A DNA stretch of 64,000 nucleotides from Epiperipatus broadwayi (Eukaryota > Onychophora > Udeonychophora > Euonychophora > Peripatidae). Where the stretch lies: contig JAQFVV010006246.1 in the NCBI GenBank assembly GCA_028023455.1, positions 1,851,501 to 1,915,500 of the forward strand. The letters run 5' to 3'. The notes under the pieces are model-generated. The model worked only from the letters and a program-made list of their open reading frames with translations. It made no database searches and had not been told where the DNA came from. Positions within the stretch are counted from its first letter, which is position 1; every line of letters begins with the position of its first letter. Made by a program: the position numbers and the translations under genes. Shown here in pieces: positions 54,790 to 64,000 of the stretch.

Positions 54790-57070
54790 AATTTTTTCCA
54801 AACTTGAGTCTGCCTGTTGTATTATAATGAATAGTGGGCAATGTATGTATTACTGGCAGAGAAATTCTAGATAATACATTACTGTTACAGTATGACTCAG
54901 TAGCCTTATTCTGTCTGACTTTCCTCTCAAATGGACCTCTGTCTTACAGCTAGATCCTCATTGTTACTGAAATAATTCAGAGTCATTAACCTAGTTTTAT
55001 GATTGCCCTGTTTAGGTCAATCATATAATTAAATTAGTGAATCTAATTGATCATAATGAGGCACTTCCAAGAGCTTCTACTTTGTAGCCTTATCCTTGCT
55101 GTGAATAATGTGATTCATTAATTATATGATTATCCTACTTAGGCCATCTGCATATTTGTTTAGTTTAATTGTTGTTTCATTGATTACTTATATTGTATAC
55201 TGAATTTGCTCTTGATGGTTTTTAGTTTGAACAAGTCCATTATTTGGGAATATTAAGATAAATTCACAACATTCCTTTCCCTTCTAAACTTATCCTTAGA
55301 ATAAATATCCCTTGATGTAAGCTTATGAATATCTAGGATATTTTCTTGTTAATCTTATTGAATTGATCTCATAATTATCTGGTCTTCTTTTGAAGATTTT
55401 GCAATTGCTGTTTTATTGGATTCTTTTTGTTTATAATTGATGCTGGAACCCATTTAGTGGTCATACTAAACATATAGCATAGTACAAGGTTATCTTTATC
55501 AATTTCATCTGTGTTTTTCTCATTAAAGTGGTCAAGTTTATAATTGCTTTTATTTTTTTTGTTGGTATTTTTTGATTTATTTTACAATGCCAACATTGAT
55601 GGATCTGAAAGTTGATCTTAGTTTATAAAGTAGGCCATCAGATGAAGTCACCCTTGCAGGAATTGCAACTATATATTTCCAGAGAGTCCATTCTATACAT
55701 CTAGATGCTGTTATTTTGGGGTTTTATTTGGCTAACCATATTAAACCTGATTATTTGACTTCCATTTTGTTACTTTGCTCATTCATTTATGGATTTGCAA
55801 TCTTAAATGTATTGATCCTGTGTAACAACTAATTTATTTGAATAGTATTTTTTTAAATTTTATTATGTTTATGATCTGTTTCAGTTTCATCATTCCATAG
55901 CTTAAGTAACTGAACTAACCATGGCCTAATAGATTGCTATCCTCATTTGCAGACAAGAAAAATATTTTTTTTCACATATTATAAGTATCTGAGTGAAATT
56001 TAGTTGCTTTATTAATACAACCAAAGTATTTTTGGTACAATAAATACTAAAAATGCAGGATCTAACTCCTTTGATATCAGAGTGTCATCCAGACTAATTT
56101 GGTTTTGAGGCTGAATCAGTGCTCTCACATCTTTTGCATTGTTTATATTGATTTTGTATGTTGTTTTTTTAGAATGCACTTTTTCCATTTTTTTCGGCTA
56201 TCTAGCTGTTTTTTATTGTTTTTTAAACAAGCAGCTTCTGTATGATCCATGCAGTTATAATACTTCCAAACTGTGTATTTATGCAGATATTCACTGTTTT
56301 GGCATGTTGCATCTCTAATAAGATTTCTGGTGATGCTTTCTCGTGTTTTATTTTGACAGTTTTTAATTCTCTTTTTAGCTGGAGGTCCTTTTTTATTATA
56401 ATTGATTAGAAATTTACCTGATCTAGATTTCTGGTTGTTATCCTTAATACTAGAACCAACTTTTTTTCAGAAAGCACAGTTTAGGCTAATAGCAAGCTAA
56501 AGACCCTAGAATAAAAGATAATGTTTAAGTCTAATAACGTAATTCTCTCATTCTATAAAGAAAATGATATCTCAGTATTTCATTTGAGCATGTTGCAAAA
56601 TCTATAGTCTTCTCCTCTTTTTCTTAAATCTGGAAGTTAATGTTTTATCTTGAAGTTAGGGATTTTGTACTGAAATATGTCATGAGGAAAAATATTTTTT
56701 TGCCAAAATTCTGCTCGACTGAAAGTATATAGGCTGACTAGAATATAAAATTTCATATATTGGAGATCTCACAAATTCTGATTTTTTGATTTGATTTGCT
56801 GTGAGAAAGAAGATAATTTGATATTTGTATACTGATAAATTTTTTAAGATTACCTGAATCAAACTCTTCCAGGACCCCATTTTCTCCTATCTAGATTTTT
56901 TTTTCTTGCTATGGATTTATATATTAATCAAAAATTTATAAAAAATATTTATAATCATATTGTAAAAAGTCCATTGTTTGATTAATGTTTTTAATATGCA
57001 GTAATTCTGCAGTATCTATTCTTCCCCTAACCTGCTTCATAGTCTTATAATCTAAGATGAGGCCATACCT
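54790..57070 (-). pseudogene. Possible gypsy-like gag/protease-region remnant
   Basis: Minus-strand pieces look retroelement-like. SWKSLIQVILKNLSVYKYQI lies near 56880. A cysteine-rich stretch near 56280-56230 (YYNCMDHTEAACLK) resembles a degraded zinc knuckle. There is a VTSSDGLLYKLRSTFRS segment near 55640. No decisive motif survives, so I give this low weight. It is a separate piece from the pol remnant at 60.6-62.0 kb, because the order on the minus strand would be wrong for one intact element. Confidence 0.3.
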
Positions 57071-57184
57071 AATCAAATTCTTTATTTATTGATGTTTTAA
57101 GATATATTGGCACCCCCATTTTTTAATAAAGTGTTTTTATATTCATAATCTCCATATGTAACAATAAATTTGTTTGACCATTTC

Positions 57185-57275
57185 TTCATAATTAATACAA
57201 TATGCTTCAATGTATAAAGGTGATATTACTAAATTCTAAATCACATTTATATTTTGAAGCATATTGTATTAATCT
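57185..57275. repeat. Short hairpin
   Basis: ATTAATACAATATGCTTCAA near 57192 has its reverse complement TTGAAGCATATTGTATTAAT near 57254, with a loop of about 40 bp. Confidence 0.65.
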
Positions 57276-57660
57276 CTGTATGTTAAAATTTTCCATTTGG
57301 ATTCAGAATGTAACAATCTTTTTTTTTTACTGTTTGCAAATAGTTTCATTATTTGATACTATTGAAAAATGAAATAATTATATTTTTTTGTTTAGTATTG
57401 TCATATTTCACAGAAATGGAGTTGAGATTTCTCTTACATTTTTAATAGTGTCAATAGTACAACCTGTCACACTTGTTTATCTTACATGAATTTAAATCAG
57501 ATATTTTATACATTTTTAAATCTTTCTTGGGTGATTAATTTTTATATTTTTATTCTTTCAAAACTGATACTTACCAACATTATTATTTTAGTGATTTTTT
57601 AATAAGATTTATAAATCTATTATTTAATTAATATAATCATGAATACATTTACTTTTATAG

Positions 57661-57816
57661 CCTGTGGAGGTATTTTTATTGGTGAATCAGATATAATTAT
57701 CAGTCCAGGTTGGCCTGGAAATTATGGCAATAATCTTATCTGCAATTATACAATCATTGGACCACCTGAGAAATACATTCAGGTCGAATTTGATCCTGAA
57801 AATTTCGAACTAGACA
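57661..57816 (+). CDS. CUB-domain gene, exon f (N-terminal half of fourth CUB)
   Basis: Acceptor TACTTTTATAG ends at 57660 and donor GTAAGT starts at 57817. The exon is 156 bp, entering and leaving in phase 1. It encodes CGGIFIGESDIIISPGWPGN, YGNNLICNYTII, and VEFDPENFELD. First cysteine, SPGWP (variant of SPNYP), second cysteine and the FELD strand fit CUB. It ends just before the third-cysteine block, which the 15-nt microexon at 59982 supplies. An alternative donor four bases downstream exists but would break the phase. Confidence 0.92.
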
Positions 57817-59150
57817 GTAAGTAAATTTGAATTATTATTAATCATTATTATTACTAGAAATGTATTTATAAATCTTGTTTTGTTATGTAATAATTTATTG
57901 TATTTTGCTTTGTAAGAATGTAATTTATATGATTTTGTTAAATTGTTTCTTTTTTTAATAAAAAAAATTAATTTGTGCTACTTTTATCAGTTTGCTATGC
58001 TTACTATCCAACAATATATAAAATTTATGTTAATATAAAAATTGTGCTAGAACTTTATATGTATGCATTTTTTTTCCATGTCTTTTTCTTTTTTTGGGGG
58101 GGGGAGCTTTTACCTATGCATTTCTCATTTATTACTATGATTATCCTCAGGCAAATACAGTAATTATATATTCACTATGCATATATTTTGTGAATAATCT
58201 TTGTCTATTAAATGAATTTCAAGTGTCAAACAAATGCATCTCTGTGTTCATGTTAACACTTAATATTTTTTAATTACACCATAATATCTCACAAGATAGG
58301 ATTAATTTTTGTTCACTTTTAAATATTTTGTGAAAACATGAATATTCATTGCAATATAGGGATATTTTAAGGGGTTTTTGGGGGGAGGGGAGATGTTTAT
58401 CAGTGCATTCTTCATCTCAACTCCACAATATCATAGTCACCCATCCAATGCAATAACTCAAACTATTTATTTTCACTACATGTGCATTTTGCAAACAAAT
58501 TTTGCTCAGCAGATGATTAATAATTAACTTAAAATTATTAATTCAGATTTTTGATGCAGGTCATTGTTATCAAAACTTGAGTACAATTTAATAAACAATA
58601 AATTTTATTTATTTTTGATAAATATGGATTTCATCAAAGCTTAGCAATTTTAAATGAATTAATGTTATAATAATTATTCATTATCCAAAAACTATTTTAA
58701 TATATAATTATACATTTTATTATAGTTTAAAGTATTTTTATGATATATGTAATGACAGAAAATATTCTTCTCAAAGTGATTTGTTATTAATAATTGGCAT
58801 ATCCTCTAGCTGGGTGATTAACAATTTATGTAATAAAGTATAGCTGTCTTATTGTTATCTTCCTTGTTATCTAAATTTTTATCACAAACACCTTTAGCCA
58901 GAGAAGTGAATTTTAAATCAAATTATTTATTATCAATTAATTAAACTAATTGAAATTTTTGATTTGTAAAATAGAGCAAATTTTTCTCATTTTTAAGTTT
59001 CATAAATAAAGATTCAAATAATATATATATATCATTTTAAACCATTATAGATCCACTATAAGATAAAGATTTCTCTAAATTTAATCCACTTTCATGATTT
59101 CTACTCTTATTTCTCCTCATCATATCAATAAATTTTCTTATTTCTAGGAT
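57817..59150 (+). other. Intron between exon f and the microexon, first part
   Basis: G-runs (58096-58105 and 58374-58392) and AT-rich DNA. Nothing recognised. Confidence 0.4.
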
Positions 59151-59230
59151 GTCTATAATTTCTTGTTATCAATTTTAAGATTTTGCTGTTATTGGCCAAT
59201 CTCTATGCTTCAAAACAGACATCATCATCA

Positions 59231-59605
59231 TCAACCATTATCAATCCACTGCAGGATGAAGTTCTCTCCAAGTTCAATCCATCTTCTCCGATCTTTTGCT
59301 TCTCTTCTCCACATCACCCCTGCATACCTTATTACTTCATTCATCCATCTCACATGTTGTCTCTTTTTGGGTATTTTACAATCTCTTGGAATCCAGTTTA
59401 AGATTTTAATTGTCCATCTATTATCATCTCTTCTAGCAATATGTCCAGACCAACTCCACTTCAAACTTTTAATTTTTTCAATGAGGTCACTAACACCTGT
59501 TTGTTCTTTTACCCATACATTGTGTTTTCAATCTCTTCTTGTTACTCCCAACATGCATCTCTTCATAGGTCTTTGAGTGGTCTGAAGTCTCTGTATTGAC
59601 ATATG
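59231..59605 (-). pseudogene. LINE (non-LTR) reverse transcriptase C-terminal fragment
   Basis: Minus strand: QRLQTTQRPMKRCMLGVTRRD, then (after a stop) KEQTGVSDLIEKIKSLKWSW, SGHIARRDDNRWTIKILNWI, PRDCKIPKKRQHVRWMNEVI, and an RYAGVMWRREAKDRRRWIEL block. This is the well-conserved tail following the RT domain of common animal LINEs (the KWRWAGHIAR...RDGKR...RPxTRW pattern). It is 5' truncated. The overlapping plus-strand frames 59163-59576 are shadows. Confidence 0.8.
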
Positions 59606-59981
59606 CTTAATAAAATTTTCCCTTGATAAAAACTAATAAGACTATGGCAACTTTTGATTATGATTTAATACCTAACTAATACATCACTTACAAGGTTAAT
59701 AATATTATAAATATATATTATCAAACTGTATAGCTTATCTATATACAAACCTGAAGACATATAAAATCATAATGAAGGCTGTAGTGACTTAGACTTGCTT
59801 TGTCATATCCATAACCATGGTGTTACAAACCCATGTAAATGCATGTAGCTTCCACAAATTAGTGATCCTTCACTTTGCTACATCATATGCTTACTTTTAA
59901 TTAATTATTAGAATTTATTTTTCTAAATGATTGATCTATTCAGATCCTGCTTACAGTGTTTAATATATTTTTTATCCATAG

Positions 59982-59996
59982 AAGCATCCTGCATAA
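59982..59996 (+). CDS. CUB-domain gene, 15-nt microexon g (third-cysteine block)
   Basis: AAGCATCCTGCATAA lies between a good acceptor (ATATTTTTTATCCATAG, ending 59981) and a perfect donor GTAAGT (59997). Entered in phase 1 from exon f it reads Lys-Ala-Ser-Cys-Ile and leaves in phase 1. This gives FELD-KASCI, which parallels FDLETSESCI in exon d: the third CUB cysteine at the right place. The split last codon starts with A, compatible with Lys as in exon d (CIKDYVE). The next exon is not found in the window. Confidence 0.75.
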   Translation, partial: KHPA

Positions 59997-60002
59997 GTAA
60001 GT

Positions 60003-60589
60003 ATTTTTTATTTTTAATTAATTAATTTTAGTTAAATTGTATCAGAATTCAATTAACTTATCTCTTTTGAGATTTTAAAGAATCTAATCAAAACTGTTTC
60101 ATTGGGTTATAATTTTGTTTACTAATACCAATATTTTAATCCTCCCCTTATTCCAGAAAGTTAATCAATATGCATTATGCATGATCTTCTACTTTCACTG
60201 GTCTTTATTTGTTTTGAGGTTCTATTTTTATCTGTATTGTAAGTATTTCTTTGCAATGAATGTTGATTTCATCCATTTTCATGTGATATATTGGGAAAAA
60301 AAATTTCTTTGATTCTAATTCAATTAATTTTGTTTTTATGTTTTTGGTTCATCTTCCACAATCATTTCTATTTTATGGTACACTTTTTTCTTTATTTTCT
60401 ATCACCAAATATGATTTACATGTCTGATATTCAGTCTCATTATTTACAGATACTGGGACTATTTGTTTGGCTAATATATCCATGATTCTTTTTAGCCATT
60501 TTTTGCTTATTAAGTACTGAATCCAAAATTTTTCTTATTATATATGTGTCTTTATTATTATTGTATCAATGTTCATCATCTTTTAGGAG
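60003..60589 (+). other. Intron after the microexon, nothing recognised
   Basis: T-rich sequence. The two overlapping short frames (60115-60312 and 60291-60485) are Phe/Ile-rich and not recognised. Confidence 0.4.
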
Positions 60590-62040
60590 AAGCATTGATA
60601 TTTAATTCACAATTTTTTGCCCATCAGCAGTGGAGATTTTTCTGTAACCATTGATGGCATAAAATATTGATGTGACATAGGAGTATATAAGGCTTCCTGC
60701 ATCTTCTTAGCTTTTTTAAATATTTTTTTTATTTTTGAATGGCATTTTCAACCAATCCATTCACTCTGGATGGTATACTGACATATAAATGATTTTAATG
60801 CTTTCACTTGTGAATTATTTTTTGAACAAAGAGTTCAACTCTTTAGCATATTTTAGTTGCCCTTGATTAAGCTATATATTTCTTGATTTATATATTCATT
60901 GTAGATTGATAAGCTGTACATTTTTATGTACTTTTCAATCTCTGTTTTTATATTCATCTACCTACATATTCACATAATGCTTTAGATAAAACAATATCTG
61001 GATGTCCTTTATACAATAATTTGAAAACTCTGTCTATTCTTAGATAGTGTGACAATATTCCCTGTTAATTCACAATCTTGGTATATTGATAGGTTTTTAT
61101 AGTTCATTTAGAAAGATGTAACAAAGCATTATGATTTACCAGTTGGCAGCTCTTTCTACTCCAATTTGTAATTAATTGATAACCCTTGTTTGCCATTGTC
61201 CACTTTGTTATTTTTTTGCTATTAAATATCATCAAATTTAATACATTATATAATTTATCTGTTCTATTAGTGTGTTTTTTGTTTTCATATGGATTTCCAG
61301 ACAAAGCATACTCATATAAAATTTCTTTTCCTATATATTAACTGATAATCATATGCTGATAGTTTTTTCCCATCTCAGCATACATAGGGCTCAACTAATT
61401 TGGAATTAGCTTATTATTGGATAATATCCTAATAGGTTTTATTTGAATAGATTAATCAAAAAGATAGTGTTAATTTTTTTTCCGATCAAACATAAAAACC
61501 AATGCTCATTTGTCAACATGGATATATTTTCTCTCAGTTTTTGAAAGAGTTCTTGATGCATATTGTATTGGCTTTTCATTATTGTACCTTAAATAACAGT
61601 AGCTGTTACTACTTTTCATTCTGATGCATTTGTTGTTAACAATAATTTTAAACTATTGTTGAAATGAGCTAATAATTTTAGTGATGGGATGCTCTTTATG
61701 GATGTGTGATCAATGTTTCTTTTGATTTTTTTCTCAATAATTCATAAAATAGTTTCACTACTTTTGCTTTATTTTTTAAAAAACTTGCAAAATAATTTAT
61801 TAGATCAAGAAATGCCTCTAGCACTTTAATACATTTAGGTCTGATTGCATTTTTTACTGTTTGCAGTATCTCTGGTGATAGTTGTTTTCTTTGAAATTAC
61901 ATGTGGTACCCAAATATCAATATTTGGGGTTTATACATTTTTGTACACATTTAATTTCACCTGAATTTTTCTAGTTTACTGCCTACCAATTCGCCTTTCT
62001 GGTGAATTTTTTCATAAGTATTATATGTTAAAATGTGTGT
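60590..62040 (-). pseudogene. Ty3/gypsy pol remnant (RT end, RNase H, integrase), minus strand
   Basis: In minus-strand order: ILIFGYHM then QRKQLSPEILQTVKNAI and a VLEAFLDLINYFASFLKN segment (the FLGLxNYYxxF connection after RT, about 61900-61740), LKLLLTTNASE and YNMHQEL (RNase H start and the YASR block), and further on KELNSLFKK, FTSESIKIIYMSVYHPE and a WLKMPFKN segment (the FTSxxF...HPxxNGxxER part of integrase, about 60870-60760). Many stops and frameshifts. Orientation is opposite to the 14.8-23.3 kb element and the sequence is different. Confidence 0.65.
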
Positions 62041-64000
62041 AAAATGGTATATTTTATTATAATAAATTTTCATTGAAAAATTTGTGGTAAAAGGTGACAA
62101 ATTCAAAATTCCCGCTCATATAATAGACATAAGCCCCACCTTGACATGTTCAGCCATTGTTTGTTGCCAAGGCTGTTTGGTGTTTTGTGGCATTGTTTAA
62201 AGTAAATTGTTCCAATGATCAAAAACTAGTTTATTTACAAATTTATTACTGTTTTAGATATTTTTTTAAGACTAATTTACACTCTTAGTTTTTATGTCAG
62301 CAATCTATTTATATTCACAAGTATAAAACTATCGCAATTTTGCAATAAATATTCAAAAATTTTAAACTTTTAAAACATAATTCATTAGATATAAGATAAA
62401 TAAATAATTAATTGTTCAGATATTTAAAAATAATAAGAATTAAGAAATATTTCATTGATTTTATAAACTGAAAATAATTTTTCTAGAAACAACGACATCT
62501 AAACTCTTTGTTTTGTTTATGATCTCATTTTTTAAATATTTACAGAAACAAAATGTGAACATTTAAAATTTATTTCAGTAGTAAACAAAAATGTCTGTCA
62601 AATGAAGTCAAATTTATTATTTTCGAATAAGTAATAATAATTTTATCATATATTTTACGTTGATATGTGAGACAAAAAAAAATGTCAGAAAATGCTGAGT
62701 TTGAGAGGGTAAATGTCTATATTTTTTATGAATTATTTATTGGAAGTTTTATCTGTGACTGGATTTTGTCTTATCTCTCCTTTTATACATTTTCTGATAT
62801 ACACAGATCAAATTTCTTTTAAGTTCATATTTGAAACATTTTTTTTCTATTTACAATCTTTTACACTATGTCCCCTCATTTACATGTAATCATTTTTTCA
62901 GGTTAGTTATTTTTTTGTTTGATAATTCTCATATCTTGCCTATTTTCTTCTTTATGTTGAAAAGTGTGTATCTAATCATCATTTGATAGATTAACATTGA
63001 TAGTCAACAGTTGTCTAAATCTATTATCAGACACCCTCTACAACAAATTTATTTATGAGAATTTCCTTTATAAAAAATTCCCCTATTCACAATCTTTAGT
63101 CAATTCTCTAACAACTGTGTTATAATTTTTAATTTTCTTTGCCTTTGCTTGCCTTCCATTTTTTAGATTTACATAAGATAAGTAGTAAGATAAATTAGAG
63201 TTAAAATATTCATTCATCTATCTTATTATTTCACCAACCACTGGTATTTATGCTATATAGTTTGATTACTATTTCTTTACTTTTGCTTGTCTCTTATTTT
63301 TTAGATTTAAGCAAAATATGTAGTGAGATGGATTTGAGGTGAAATATTCATTCAACTTCCTTATTATTTCATCATCTTCTAGTATTATGCTCCTATAGTT
63401 TGATTACTATTTTACCCCACAACATAGAAAATTCATAATTCTATTATCAGTAACTAACTATAAACTAATATTATTTCCATTCCAGATGTAATATACTCTC
63501 TAAACTACATGTAGATAAGAAGAGTAATTCCATACTTTGCCATCTGTTCACTTACAATCTATCAACCATTGAAACTTAGAAAATCATAGCCAAATCAAGA
63601 TAACTGTTTAGTTCCTAGTTAGCTTTGTGACTTCTTGGGGTTGAGTTTCCAGGAAATGATGCTCTTTGCTAAATTTTTCCATTGCTTCAAATTGTAATTT
63701 TCAGAAGATCGTGACAATGTATAAGAAGAAATGTCTTACTCTATTACAGTTTAAATATGTCTGGATTTTTTTGGAGTGTTCTAGTCAATGCTATAAATAT
63801 AAACACTGCAAGGTGATTAATTAGATTTAATCAGCTTAATCTAACTTCTTTAAATATAAAATCTGCATTAATTACATTCTTTTGTTAAGTGAAATTTTTT
63901 GGGGGATAACAATTAATTTCTTATTTTTAAAATTTTTTTTTCCACTGCAGTTTATTATTGAAAATTCTCAAAACTAATTTATTTTACTTTTGCATTATGC
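62041..64000 (+). other. AT-rich end of window, no further CUB exon found
   Basis: I looked for a phase-1 acceptor followed by a DYVE-like segment and FCG. The candidate acceptors at 62902, 63485 and 63949 lead to stops or non-CUB sequence. The next exon is probably beyond the window. Confidence 0.45.

Noticed and set aside
59163-59576. 137-codon plus-strand frame, the second longest single frame in the window
   Set aside because: It is antisense to a clear LINE reverse-transcriptase tail on the minus strand.
1-64000. CRISPR arrays, bacterial operons or prophage
   Set aside because: The repeats present are dispersed, inverted or simple tandem, with no regular spacer arrays. The gene structure is intron-containing and eukaryotic.

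Overview
The window is a piece of a very AT-rich animal nuclear genome. It carries spliceosomal GT-AG exons of a CUB-domain gene, kilobase-scale introns, and many retroelements and DNA transposons: Ty3/gypsy, Penelope-like (PLE), non-LTR, hAT, Merlin, tRNA-derived SINEs and foldback elements. There is no bacterial-style coding. The repeat families fit an invertebrate, but I cannot name the species.

The only host gene I can support is on the + strand and spans at least 6.3-60.0 kb, open at both ends. Seven exons (6329-6475, 10397-10518, 24075-24291, 35772-35956, 53920-54076, 57661-57816 and a 15-nt microexon at 59982-59996) have matching phases. They encode the C-terminal half of one CUB domain, two complete CUB domains, and the N-terminal half of a fourth, joined without linkers as in cubilin-like proteins. 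About 1 kb of coding sequence lies in more than 53 kb of DNA.

The introns are filled with mobile DNA. 3.1-4.2 kb: palindromic element B. 8.9-13.7 kb: three copies of foldback element A. 14.8-23.3 kb: a decayed Ty3/gypsy LTR retrotransposon with roughly 2-kb LTRs. 24.6-26.1 kb: an inverted pair of PLE endonuclease fragments, each fused to a tRNA-like unit. 27.0-28.6 kb: a hAT relic with intact ends, an 8-bp target duplication and a nested A copy. 28.8-30.4 kb: a second, extremely AT-biased PLE. 30.7-31.4 kb: a Merlin/IS1016-type transposase relic. 31.9 kb and 6.0 kb: short SINEs with target duplications. 34.2 kb: another A copy. 43.1 and 49.0 kb: inverted copies of repeat C. 54.8-57.0 and 60.6-62.0 kb: minus-strand gypsy-like remnants. 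59.2-59.6 kb: a minus-strand LINE RT tail.

The most interesting observation is a set of type I hammerhead ribozyme motifs (CUGANGA, helix II, GAAA, very short helix III, NUH site, complementary helix I). They occur in three otherwise different non-autonomous families (A, B and C), and weaker versions sit behind both PLEs. In nearly every case the ribozymes lie as inverted pairs inside foldback elements, unlike the direct tandem arrangement known for retrozymes.

Two sites match Illumina adapter sequence (32638-32655 and 39627-39647), so the assembly around them needs checking. The long stretch 36.3-48.4 kb has no recognisable gene.
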